DNA from: Bacillota bacterium
GTDB taxonomy: Bacteria; Bacillota; Clostridia; Clostridiales; Clostridiaceae
Reading direction: 5' to 3'
Assembly (NCBI GenBank): GCA_023435985.1
Contig: JAEZKY010000213.1
Span: forward strand, 8,899-72,898
Length of the DNA: 64,000 nucleotides
In this document: positions 44,386 through 53,900 of the stretch, one piece after another
How the letters are laid out: each line of letters starts with the position of its first letter
Numbering within the stretch: position 1 is the stretch's first letter
Translations under genes and position numbers: made by a program
Notes under the pieces: generated by a model
What the model was told of the DNA's origin: nothing
Databases searched by the model: none
The model's input: only the letters and a program-made list of their open reading frames with translations

Positions 44386-44643
44386 ATGACTGAAAAAAAG
44401 AGTTCTGGTACTTCTGATGTAAGAGATGATAATAAAAAAGCTTTTACTAATACGTATCTGCCAAAAGTTAGAACTAATTATCATCCAGATAAAAATGATG
44501 TTGAAAGCGGGACTGGTGTTGATTTTCCTATTAACATGCCAAATCCTGCAACTGATTCTATCGTTGTGAACAATATAGCAAATCAGGAATTTGACTACAC
44601 TGAAGATATGATTTTACCTGACGATGATACAGATAAAAGTTAA
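44386..44643 (+). CDS. Small acidic protein with a YLPK motif, 85 residues
   Basis: The ATG is preceded by AAGGAGTGATACT, almost the same site as in the gene upstream. The product is hydrophilic, without Cys or a membrane segment. It has NTYLPKVRTNYHPDKNDVES near residues 22-41, and an acidic tail (DYTEDMILPDDDTDKS). The upstream small gene shares the motif arrangement YLPK-x(6-7)-P-x-K. No known function. The conserved motif, spacing and ribosome site argue that both are real genes. Confidence 0.72.
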   Translation: MTEKKSSGTSDVRDDNKKAFTNTYLPKVRTNYHPDKNDVESGTGVDFPINMPNPATDSIVVNNIANQEFDYTEDMILPDDDTDKS

Positions 44644-44838
44644 GTAAATCAACTTTTAAAATCAAGTATACTGAACCAAAGCAGTTAAGGTTTACTAAAA
44701 CAGTTATGAGTTATAATCTATAATTGATTCACTTTTGTTTACAAATCTTATAGCTGCATAATATAAAATAATTCGAGAAAATAGTGTGAATAATTTTAAA
44801 AATGTTGGTCACAATAATATCTGTACCCCATAATACTC
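44644..44838. other. AT-rich intergenic region after the small genes
   Basis: About 195 bp with no gene. It is followed by two hairpins (44839-44872 and 44887-44923) before the convergent gene. Confidence 0.5.
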
Positions 44839-44872
44839 AAGCACTAAAGTTTATCATTTTAATTTAGTGCTT
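44839..44872 (+). terminator. Hairpin terminator after the second small gene
   Basis: The arms AAGCACTAAA (44839-44848) and TTTAGTGCTT (44863-44872) are perfect and followed by ATTTCC. The U-tract is modest. Confidence 0.6.
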
Positions 44873-44886
44873 ATTTCCAAAGAAAT

Positions 44887-44923
44887 AGGGAGCTCAAATG
44901 CTTAAAGTCCATTTGAGCTCCCT
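44887..44923. terminator. Strong bidirectional terminator between convergent genes
   Basis: The 14-bp perfect arms AGGGAGCTCAAATG (44887-44900) and CATTTGAGCTCCCT (44910-44923) have a 9-nt loop. U-rich sequence follows on the plus strand (CATTTTTAT) and, more weakly, on the minus strand. Confidence 0.88.
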
Positions 44924-45030
44924 CATTTTTATATTCTTATTTAATATTGTTATAATAATTCAAAACCTATATTTAAATCTAAAATAAATTAATTATACTT
45001 AAACATTAAATTAAAAAACTTTACTCTTCT

Positions 45031-46779
45031 TTAATTTTGAATTGTCCAGTTATCCTTTGTTGCATATATTGATACTCCATCATCGTTAGAGCTTGTCTCA
45101 TATAAACTAACACCGCCCGAAATTAAATTGTTATAAGCAGTATTTTGTTTAACACTTTCTTTGCTCCTGCTTATTATTCCTACCACTGGCTTTAAATGAT
45201 TAATAAAATCTTGAGTTGATGATGTATCATTTCCATGATGCGGTACTTTAAGCACATCAACTTTTCTTCCATCTAACATATTGTTTGTCCAAAAATCTAG
45301 TTCTGAATTCCATTCCATATCACCAGTAAATAGTTCTTGTAAGTCACCATAATTCAAATATACAATATCCGAATTCTCATTGATTCCCCAATAATACTGA
45401 GTAAGTTTATCAGAACCTATTCCTCCAAAATCCTTGCCTGATTGTACGAACTGTAAAATCTTGCCCTTATCTATGAATTCATCATGTTTTGGATTTATAA
45501 ATTCCATATCTTTAGCCTGCATAGCTGCAACCGCACGATTATAAACTTCATAATCATGTTTCATGAGCTCTATATCACTTGCATTTTCTGCCGTATCTTT
45601 TATTCCTGAATACCAATTTTTCATTTTTGCAATATCAGGCATATAAACTTTACCAACTTTGAAATTGCTTAAAACAGCAGATAGTCCACCAATATGATCT
45701 GAATGTGCATGGCTAATTATCACATAATCAATTACACCTTTGCCATCTTCTTGTTTAAGATCTTGACTTTTCAAGAAGCTAACTAGCTTGTCTGATGTTT
45801 CTTCAAGACCAGTATCAATTAAAGCTGTTTCTCCATCTGGAAGCTTTACAAACGCGCAATCAGCATCTCCAACATTCAAATGTCTCACAAATAAATAATC
45901 TTTCATTTGTGTAGGCCCTATATATCTTCCATTAACATCAAAATTATCTGCTTCATTATTTATAATAGCATAACCAGTTGCAATGCTGCTATCTGCCTTA
46001 ACATAATACTTACTTGTTTTCGTAGTTATCCACTGATTGACTCCCATTTCTCCATCACTATTTGAATAATAAGTTTTCCCATTGTTGCTGTAAAATCCTG
46101 TCTTTAAACTTCCATTTGATGCAAAAAAGTACCATTTACCATCTATGTATTGCTTTCCTGATAACATTATTCCATCAGCATTTAAGTAATACTTATAACC
46201 CTTATCATTAAGCCAGCCTGTTTGCATTATCCCATTTTTATCTAAATAGAACCATCCATAGTTGCCATATTGCCATCCAGTTTGTTTAATTCCAGCTTCG
46301 TTAAAATAATACCATGAGCCTTCAATTTTCTTCCAACCTATAGTTGCAGCATAGTCGCTTCCTAAATAAAATTCATTGTCATTATTTGCATTTGGATTTA
46401 CGTCTTTTTCTTTAAACCAGCCTGTTTTTGTTAATATACCATCCTTAGTAACATAATACCATTTTCCGTGTAAATTCTGCCATGCTGGCAAAACTTCTAC
46501 TGTTGATGTTTCTGAATTTTGGTTTTGATTGTCATTTTCATTAACAGTGCTTGTACTTTTTCCTTCATCATCTTTTCCAGAAACAGTTGCCGTATTAGTC
46601 CCTTGTGCATTTGAGTTTGTTGTATTTACGCTGCTGCTTCCCTGATTTTTATCGCTGCTGTCTACCGTATTAGTCTGATTTACTTTATCATCTGCCATTG
46701 CCATAGTTCCGATAAACGACATACATAATAAAAAGACCATTGGAACTATAACTAATGCTTTCTTTATATTCTTTTGCAT
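45031..46779 (-). CDS. Secreted cell-wall-binding protein with C-terminal metallo-beta-lactamase (ComEC-like) domain
   Basis: 582 residues. The signal peptide ends near AMA-DD (residue 30). A Ser/Asn/Thr-rich linker (31-95) leads to about eight choline-binding-type repeats (97-290). The metallo-beta-lactamase-fold domain (about 295-582) has HAHSDH at 357-362, LFTGDMEW, and LKVPHHGNDTSS. That set is typical of the ComEC/Rec2-type hydrolase branch. Metal ligands look intact, so it is probably an active phosphodiesterase or nuclease-like enzyme at the cell wall. Pneumococcal Pce pairs the same two modules in the opposite order. The substrate is unknown: wall phosphocholine or phosphodiester, or DNA, are possibilities. 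AAGGAGG precedes the ATG. Confidence 0.88.
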   Translation of the reverse strand: MQKNIKKALVIVPMVFLLCMSFIGTMAMADDKVNQTNTVDSSDKNQGSSSVNTTNSNAQGTNTATVSGKDDEGKSTSTVNENDNQNQNSETSTVEVLPAWQNLHGKWYYVTKDGILTKTGWFKEKDVNPNANNDNEFYLGSDYAATIGWKKIEGSWYYFNEAGIKQTGWQYGNYGWFYLDKNGIMQTGWLNDKGYKYYLNADGIMLSGKQYIDGKWYFFASNGSLKTGFYSNNGKTYYSNSDGEMGVNQWITTKTSKYYVKADSSIATGYAIINNEADNFDVNGRYIGPTQMKDYLFVRHLNVGDADCAFVKLPDGETALIDTGLEETSDKLVSFLKSQDLKQEDGKGVIDYVIISHAHSDHIGGLSAVLSNFKVGKVYMPDIAKMKNWYSGIKDTAENASDIELMKHDYEVYNRAVAAMQAKDMEFINPKHDEFIDKGKILQFVQSGKDFGGIGSDKLTQYYWGINENSDIVYLNYGDLQELFTGDMEWNSELDFWTNNMLDGRKVDVLKVPHHGNDTSSTQDFINHLKPVVGIISRSKESVKQNTAYNNLISGGVSLYETSSNDDGVSIYATKDNWTIQN

Positions 46780-47065
46780 ATTACTGCTGCCTCCTTAATG
46801 TCCTATCCATAAGGGATATTATAACTCTAAATTCAAATTTTTTCAAATTTACATTGAATATAAATACCAAAGATGTAATCCAGAGTTAATCGTATATCAC
46901 ATAGAAAATAGTTACACTTAACTCATGTAAACATTGTGTGAATTTTTTTAAATTTATCATTATATGATGTTAAAGTTAATGATTAATCAAAACTTATTCT
47001 AAACACATGAGAATGAGTCTATGATTTGTACATAATCTTTCTATATAGTTTACTATGCTTTTTAA
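46780..47065. other. AT-rich intergenic region upstream of the wall-bound hydrolase gene
   Basis: About 285 bp that should include the promoter of the gene at 45031-46779. No firm promoter is visible, and no gene is present. It runs into the long hairpin at 47066-47308. Confidence 0.45.
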
Positions 47066-47308
47066 TAATAAACTTTTGTATGTAATTACACCAGAAAACA
47101 CATATATATTTGTGCAAGCAGCATTTGAAATTGAGCTACTAAAGATTCTTAGTACAAGGTTGTTAAATTTACTGCTTGTCATAAACTTGCTTTATGAGCA
47201 TGCAGAAGTTGGCACAACCTTGTACTTAGAATCTTTCAGCGAAAATTTCATAAGTCTGCTGAAACAAATATATATGTGTTTTCGGCAATTCATCACATAA
47301 GTTTATTT
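47066..47308. mobile_element. Long imperfect hairpin, MITE-like candidate
   Basis: Nearly the whole 240-bp stretch folds back on itself around a 5-nt loop at 47186-47190. Matching arm segments include ATAAACTT/AAGTTTAT at the ends, GAAAACACATATATATTTGT/ACAAATATATATGTGTTTTC, AAAGATTCT/AGAATCTTT, GTACAAGGTTGT/ACAACCTTGTAC and CATAAA/TTTATG at the tip. One end abuts the stop codon of the YitT-family gene. Short frames inside it are by-products of the symmetry. The size and structure fit a miniature inverted-repeat element or a structured RNA. No target-site duplication is obvious. Confidence 0.7.
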
Positions 47309-48167
47309 ATATATTTAAAAAGCCTTTTCCTCTGACTTCTGATATATCTATTATGGTTATAAATGCGCTTGGATCTATAGAGTGTATTGCACTTTTTAAG
47401 TCTATCATCTGATGAGAGCTTACGATACAATAAAGCATTTTCTTTTTATCGTGAGTATATTCTCCTTCTGCAAATAGAGATGTAATTCCACGATTTAAAT
47501 CTTTAATTACAAATTCAATAATTTCTTCTTCTTTTCTTGTTAAAATAAGAAGCAGTTTCCTACTGTTAAATCCTTTTAGCATCCTATCTAGAACTAAGCT
47601 TTGAATAAATAACGAAATAATTGTATATAATGCCTGTTGAATACCAAATATTATTGCTCCAGCAATAACTATTAATAGATTAAGAGAAAATCCTAAGCTT
47701 CCTATATTAAAATTTGAAAATCTCTTTCTGATAAGCATTGTTATGATATCAGTTCCACCTGTAGAACCACGCCTTAAAAATACTAACCCATAACCAATTC
47801 CACATAATACTCCACCATAAATACAATAGATAAGTAAATCACCATCTAGATTTATAAAGTAAGCAAAAGATTTTGTTATCATAAGAGAAAATGAAAGACA
47901 AAGCATTCCTATTGTAGTATAGATAGTAAATGATTTATCAAGTTTTTTGTAACTTAATATTAGTAGTGGTACATTAATTAAGAAAACCACTATACCAGCT
48001 GGAACTTTAAGTGTATATTCTAAAATAAGTGCTACACCTGTAGCCCCTCCACTTAAAAGTTTAGCATGCACTAAAAAAAGATTTACTCCTGCAGATGCTA
48101 TCATACAGCCTAAAAATATGAATATAACATCCACTAAATTTCTCTTATATTTATAATATGTGCCCAT
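47307..48167 (-). CDS. YitT-family membrane protein (DUF161/DUF2179)
   Basis: 286 residues. Five or six membrane segments fill residues 10-190, with the conserved SGGATGVALILEY and RRGSTGGTDIITMLI motifs of YitT/DUF161 proteins. The C-terminal cytoplasmic DUF2179 domain (about 215-280) includes GITSLFAEGEYTHDKKKMLYCIV and SAFITIIDISEVRGKGF. An AAGGAGT site precedes the ATG. The family is widespread in Firmicutes; its transport or regulatory function is not settled. There is no clear functional link to neighbours, and it appears to be a single-gene transcript. Confidence 0.93.
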   Translation of the reverse strand: MGTYYKYKRNLVDVIFIFLGCMIASAGVNLFLVHAKLLSGGATGVALILEYTLKVPAGIVVFLINVPLLILSYKKLDKSFTIYTTIGMLCLSFSLMITKSFAYFINLDGDLLIYCIYGGVLCGIGYGLVFLRRGSTGGTDIITMLIRKRFSNFNIGSLGFSLNLLIVIAGAIIFGIQQALYTIISLFIQSLVLDRMLKGFNSRKLLLILTRKEEEIIEFVIKDLNRGITSLFAEGEYTHDKKKMLYCIVSSHQMIDLKSAIHSIDPSAFITIIDISEVRGKGFLNI

Positions 48168-48384
48168 TTATATACTCCTTATATTTCAATTAGTAATCAG
48201 CAATGTATACCTGGCAATCTAGAGATTTAATCAAACTTCTATATTGGCCAAATATAATTCTATATTTAATTAATCGCATTTTCAACAAGACATCTTTATA
48301 TTCTACAAACAACCTTTATAATCTTAGTAATTATTTATTAATAATTTAACCTATATATTAAATTTTCAAACTTATACATATAAA

Positions 48385-48417
48385 AATAATAAGCCAGCAT
48401 GCTTCTGGCTTATTATT
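48385..48417 (-). terminator. Terminator of the chemotaxis receptor gene
   Basis: The 13-bp arms AATAATAAGCCAG and CTGGCTTATTATT (48385-48397, 48405-48417) have a 7-nt loop. On the minus strand the hairpin is followed by TTTTTATATG. Confidence 0.9.
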
Positions 48418-48439
48418 TATTAAATATTATTGATATTAT

Positions 48440-50593
48440 TTAAATCTTAAATTTATCTATTTCTGTTTCTAAAAGTTCTGCTTTTTCTTTTAGCATTTCT
48501 GCTTCTTTGGTAACTTCTTCTATAGCTTCTGTCTGTGTTTGAATTGAGGCTGTCACTTCTTCAGAGCATGCTGCAGTTTCTTCAGATATTGCTGCAATAT
48601 TATTTATTGAATTGACTACATGACCATTATTTTCATGCATTTTTTTAACAAAGTCCCCTACATAATCTACAGCATTCGTTATTGTATCAGTTGCTTCAGT
48701 AATCTTATTGAAGGCATCATTAACATCGTTAACTGATACAAATTGCTCTTTAGAAACTTCCTTCACTTCCCTCATTGAATCAACACTGCTTAATATATCT
48801 TCCTTTATATCTAAAATTATTTGCCCTATATCTTTTGTAGATTGTGCTGAATCCTGCGATAGCTTTTGAATTTCTTCTGCTACTACTGCAAACCCCTTGC
48901 CAGCTTCCCCAGCTCTTGCAGCTTCTATTGATGCATTTAAAGATAATAGTTGAGTTTGCTCCGCAATACTCTTTAATGCTTCTAAAATACTTTCTATGCT
49001 ATTAGACTTTTCATTTAAGCTTTCAATATTAACTTGAGTTTTTTCTACTATATTTACTGTAGTTTGTGCTTTTGTCTTTAACTCATCAACTTTTATAATT
49101 CCATTAGCAATTTCTTTAGACGAACTAATTGATTCCTGAATCATCAGTTCAGTTTTTTCTGCCAATTGATTAAATTCGGTTTCCATCTGTTCACCAAGCT
49201 TCGCACTTTCTTCTGCACCATTAGCTTGATTACATGCACCATCAGCTATCTCTTGTGCAGTAGTACTTATTTCTTTTGCTACACTTGTAGTTTCCTGAGC
49301 TTTACTAGTTAAAACTGAAGAGCTTTCTTTAATATCATAGGTTAAATCCTTTGTTCTATTTAATAACTCTGAAATTTTATGTACCATTTCATTAAAACTT
49401 TCTCCTAAAACTCCAATTTCATTTTTAGAGTTAATAGAAGCTTTCACTGTAAAATCTCCAGTGGCTGCTATTGACAATAGGCTTGATATTTCCGCTATAG
49501 GCTTAGAAATTCTTCTTGAAACATATAATATTATTACAGCTGCTATAGCTAATATAACTAATCCAACTATTATTGAAATTTCTCTTACCTTATCTATTAT
49601 TGCCTTTGCACTAGATTCCTTCTGAACTGTAATAACTGACCAGTTTTGTGAGCTTCCATCAAGCTTAATATTTGTATAAGAAGCATAATAGTTTTGTCCA
49701 TCTTCTTTGTATTTTATACTGCCAGCATTACCAGCCGTAAGCTGTGCGATAATTTCTTTTACTCCATCTGATAATTGAATTGGCTCTTCCTTAGGATTTC
49801 CTTCTTGAACACCTGTTGTTTTAGTCTGATTTTTATAATTATATAACTGCTGTATTACATCATCATCCGGATGAGCAACCGCAACACCATCTCCATCTAT
49901 TATGAAAGAATATCTCCCTGATTTCTCATCTGAATTTTCTTTTACTAATTCCTGGAGCTTTTCTAATTTAATATCGGCCCCCATTACTCCTGTAAATTTA
50001 TTATCATCCGTTAATGGAATAAACACTGAGGTAACTGGATTTTTAGATGAAACAGAATAATAAGATTTAGAGACAAATGGTGCGAGTGTACTCTTAGATT
50101 GGCTAAACCACCATCTATCTGATCTATCAGCAAGCTGACCTGATGATCTACCAGTCTGCATTCCTGTTTGATCCTGTATATATAGCAATTCAAAATATGG
50201 ATTTCTTTTTTGAGTATCTTTAAGTACATTTTCTTTTGCATCCTTATTTCCTAATACAACATCAGAATTATATGCTAAATCTTCAGTCACTTTATAGGCC
50301 GTATCCATAAAGGTTGATACATTTTTAGAAATAAGGTTCGTTATAATTTGATTATTGTTGTTTATTTCATCATCATAATATCTAGATAAAATACTAGTTA
50401 CACATATTATAATTCCAAAGGTCAAAACTACAGCTATTGATAGCATTGTAAATAACAATTCTCGTTTTATACTGCCTTTTTTCAAACTTCTATTTATATC
50501 TGTATTTTTATATGATCTTTTACTTTGATTATCCAGATTACTTTTTAAGTTTACTTTGGTTTCAGTATCTCTCTTTGTTCTTTTTATTTTCAT
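48440..50593 (-). CDS. Methyl-accepting chemotaxis protein with extracellular dCache sensor
   Basis: About 717 residues. I use the ATG at 50593, nine bases after AAGGGG; an ATG two codons earlier is only 3 nt from it. A basic N-terminal tail of about 45 residues precedes TM1 (about 46-69). An extracellular dCache-type double-PAS domain follows (about 75-335, with GRSSGQLADRSDRWWFSQSK and GVMGADIKLEKLQ), then TM2 (about 340-360), a HAMP domain and the signalling domain (about 440-717). The hairpin tip LSLNASIEAARAGEAGKGFAVVAEEIQKL is fully typical. It senses an unknown small ligand and signals to CheA. The long charged N-terminal tail is unusual for the family. Confidence 0.96.
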   Translation of the reverse strand: MKIKRTKRDTETKVNLKSNLDNQSKRSYKNTDINRSLKKGSIKRELLFTMLSIAVVLTFGIIICVTSILSRYYDDEINNNNQIITNLISKNVSTFMDTAYKVTEDLAYNSDVVLGNKDAKENVLKDTQKRNPYFELLYIQDQTGMQTGRSSGQLADRSDRWWFSQSKSTLAPFVSKSYYSVSSKNPVTSVFIPLTDDNKFTGVMGADIKLEKLQELVKENSDEKSGRYSFIIDGDGVAVAHPDDDVIQQLYNYKNQTKTTGVQEGNPKEEPIQLSDGVKEIIAQLTAGNAGSIKYKEDGQNYYASYTNIKLDGSSQNWSVITVQKESSAKAIIDKVREISIIVGLVILAIAAVIILYVSRRISKPIAEISSLLSIAATGDFTVKASINSKNEIGVLGESFNEMVHKISELLNRTKDLTYDIKESSSVLTSKAQETTSVAKEISTTAQEIADGACNQANGAEESAKLGEQMETEFNQLAEKTELMIQESISSSKEIANGIIKVDELKTKAQTTVNIVEKTQVNIESLNEKSNSIESILEALKSIAEQTQLLSLNASIEAARAGEAGKGFAVVAEEIQKLSQDSAQSTKDIGQIILDIKEDILSSVDSMREVKEVSKEQFVSVNDVNDAFNKITEATDTITNAVDYVGDFVKKMHENNGHVVNSINNIAAISEETAACSEEVTASIQTQTEAIEEVTKEAEMLKEKAELLETEIDKFKI

Positions 50594-50599
50594 CAACAT

Positions 50600-50930
50600 T
50601 TACCCCTTACTTAATATAGATCTCTTATTATAGTAATTATTTTTTATAATTAACTTATCATTATTATGTAAAAATTTTTTCTAAAATATATTTTCATGTT
50701 TATTTTTCTACATTTTTTTGCTTTTTATCATGTATTATTGATAGATTATAACATAATTTCATATTTTATCAATGAATCTAACAAAACTTTTACTTACTTA
50801 TGAAAAATCATATGATAACTCTAGCTAATACTTTGATGTTAGAATGGTTAATGCTTATAATTAATATTTATTAACTTTTATCTCATCTATATAAGAAATA
50901 ATAATATTGAATAATTATACTGAATGAATA
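50600..50930. other. AT-rich intergenic region upstream of the chemotaxis receptor gene
   Basis: About 330 bp between two minus-strand genes. It should hold the receptor promoter, but none stands out. No gene is seen. Confidence 0.45.
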
Positions 50931-50955
50931 AAAAAAGAGTATCCTTCGATACTCT
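50931..50955 (-). terminator. Terminator of the giant glucan synthase-like gene
   Basis: The arms AGAGTATC and GATACTCT (50936-50943, 50948-50955) form a 4-nt-loop hairpin. On the minus strand it is followed by a run of T. A second hairpin (TATAATTAGG / CCTAATTATA, 50973-51007) overlaps the stop codon of the same gene. Confidence 0.88.
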
Positions 50956-50998
50956 AGTGTGTTTTATATCCTTATAATTAGGATTTGCTTAGCAAACC

Positions 50999-53900
50999 CT
51001 AATTATAATATACAGTTATCTCTAATTTACCCTTATTTCTTGGAATTATATTATCTTTTATTGTCTCTCCGTTAATAACAACTTTAATATCACTTTCAGC
51101 ACCTTCTTCTAATCTAGAAACCTTTATAGTGTAGTCTTCTTTTTCATTTGTAATCTTTATCTCAAATTCTTTCCAATCCTTTGGAACACATGGATTTATG
51201 CTATATCCCTTATCTTTTACTTTTCTTAGGCCTAAGATATTTTCGATTCCAACTCTATACATCCAGCCTGAAGCTCCTGTATACCAGCTCCAGCCTCCTC
51301 TTCCTGCATGAGGTTCCTTTATGTAAACATCCGCTGACATTACATATGGTTCTACCTTATAAGTCATGCATTCTAATTCTGTCTTTGAATGATTTATAGG
51401 GTTTATCATATTATAATATTTTACTGCCTTATCTCCGAGCTTAAGCTTAGTTAAAGCTAGGATTACCCATACTGCTGCATGAGTATACTGACCTCCATTT
51501 TCTCTTACTCCAGGTACATATCCTTTTATATAACCTGGTTCTAATTTTGAATTGCTAAATGGTGGTGCAAGTAATAAGATCATTCCCTTATCTCCCTTAA
51601 CAAGATTATTATCAACAGCTTCCATAGCTTCCATTGCCCTTGTTTTGCTGTCTACTTTAGGCTCGAATTTGTATTCATCATCAAAGGCTCCTGAAATTAT
51701 TGACCAGCTTTGAGCTAAGGAATCAATCTGGCATTCTGGATTTTCCCTTGAACCAAGTGGTGTTCCATCATCAAAATATGCTCTCCTATACCAGCCGCCA
51801 TCCCATGCATTTTTCTCCAAGTTTTCTCTTATGAACTCTTTTCTTTCTTCATAGTGACTTTTTGTTTCCAGATCATTTCTTATTTCTGCAATTTCAATAA
51901 AGCTGTTTAAAATAGAGTATAAAAACCATCCAAGCCATACACTTTCTCCTTTTCCTCCATTTCCAACAGTACTCATTCCATCATTCCAATCTCCACTGCC
52001 CATTAAAGGAATGTTATGAACTCCAAATTTTAAGCTTTTTTCTATAGCTTTTAAACAGTGTTCATATATAGTACCTTCCTTTGACGATTGATTCACTATT
52101 GTGTATCTCTCATCTTCACCTTCTCTTAGAGGTTCATCTTCAAGGTAAGGAGCTTTTGCATCTAAAATAGCATAATCTCCTGTAGAATTAACATATTCTG
52201 CAGTTACATAAGGCAGCCATAGAAGGTCATCACTAAATCTGGTTCTTATACCAGAGTTCACAACTGGATGCCACCAATGCTGTACATCCCCTTCTACATA
52301 TTGTCTTGATGCACTTCTTAAAATTTGAGCTTTTGGTATTTCAGGTTCTACAACTCCTAGAGACATGGAATCCTGAAGCTGATCTCTAAAACCATATGCT
52401 CCACCACTTTGATAAAATGCACTTCTGCTTAAATATCTACAGCTCAAGGTTTGATATAAAAGCCATCCATTTAAAAGGTAATCTAAGGACTTATCTGGTG
52501 TCTTAACTTGTATATTTCCAAGGAAATGTCTCCAATATTGTTTTACTTTATCTAATTCATCTTCTACATTTGCAAAATTACTATATTTATCTATGAATTT
52601 CTCTATATTGTCTTTTTCATCCTGCCCAAATAAAACTACTAGTTCCTTCTTCTCACCTTTTCTTAGTTTAAAAGTAGTTTGAGCTGCTAAACATGGATCA
52701 TAAATCCCCCCAGATTTATTATTTAAACTCTTACTGCTTAATGCCTGTGGCTTAGCTACTTCCCCTCCGATTCCTATAAATCCCTTATTATCTCCAGTAA
52801 AACTTGTTTCTTCGCCACCTATAATTGTTAAATAAGCGTCTAACTTGCCAAAGTTCTCACTATAGGGATTATGCGCTCCTATAAACCTATTACTGATTCC
52901 ATTCCCGCTGCCCTGATTTTTCTTTATATATGTAGAAATATATCTTGCACTATCATATTCGTAAACCCCTAAAACAAGTTTTGCATAATAAAATAATGAA
53001 AGTTCTCTATCTTCGTTACTTAAGTTCTCCAAGGTAACTCTTTGAAGCTTTATTTTTTCATTTTTAGGTGCAAAGACTTCAAGCTTTCCTTTAAGCTCAT
53101 GGGCTGTATGCTTATATTCTGAATATCCAAAGCCGTGCTTTATTATATAATCTCCAGAATCTCTAACTGGTTTTGGGGTTATTGAAAAATACTCACCAGA
53201 ATTATTATCTCTAACATAAAGAGCTTCTCCTGATGGATCTCTAATATAATCATTACTCCAAGGTGTTATCTTGTTTTCCCTTGAGTTTCCACACCAAGTA
53301 TAACCCGAACCTGTTTCTGATACGTGGAATCCAAAATCTTCATTAGAAATAACATTAATCCAAGGTGCTGGAGTATTCTTATAATGTGACAATTTAATTA
53401 CATAACTATTATCTTTTTTACTAAAACCTCCAAAGCCATTAAAGAAATCTAAATCTTCTATTTTAAAATCCTCATTAACCTCATCGTTAAAAGTCATATT
53501 AATTGAAGTTTTAGCTTCATCTTTATTAACTTGATTATTCTTATATTTATCAACTTCTAAATTCAACTCTTCAGCAATTTCATTAGCAGCTTTCTTCATA
53601 TTATTTCTGTAGCTTTTCTGCTCATCTTCTTTTTCATTTTTCTCACCAAAATCATGTTGTTTTTCTGATTCCTTAGTATTTTTAATCAAGTCATAGTTAT
53701 TTATTACTTCTTCATCATTATCATATACTTCATACGGTATATCCCTTAGAGCTTCTTCCTTTTGTATATCCTTTAAGGCTTCTTGCTTTGATATATCCTC
53801 TGAAGCTTCTTCCTTCTGATATTTATCTATAAATCTTGAATTGTTTCTTAAAGCTATACGTGAATCTAAGCCTTCTGCATCTAAATTCATATAAGTATTT

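Noticed and set aside
22311..46779. Resemblance of the C-terminal repeats to the repetitive domains of large clostridial toxins
   Set aside because: The same repeat class occurs in many wall-bound proteins. No glucosyltransferase, protease or translocation domain is present, so a toxin call is not supported.
46994..47300. Short open frames on both strands around 47.0-47.3 kb
   Set aside because: They lie largely within the long hairpin, where the symmetry opens frames on both strands. No ribosome site or protein-like composition supports them.
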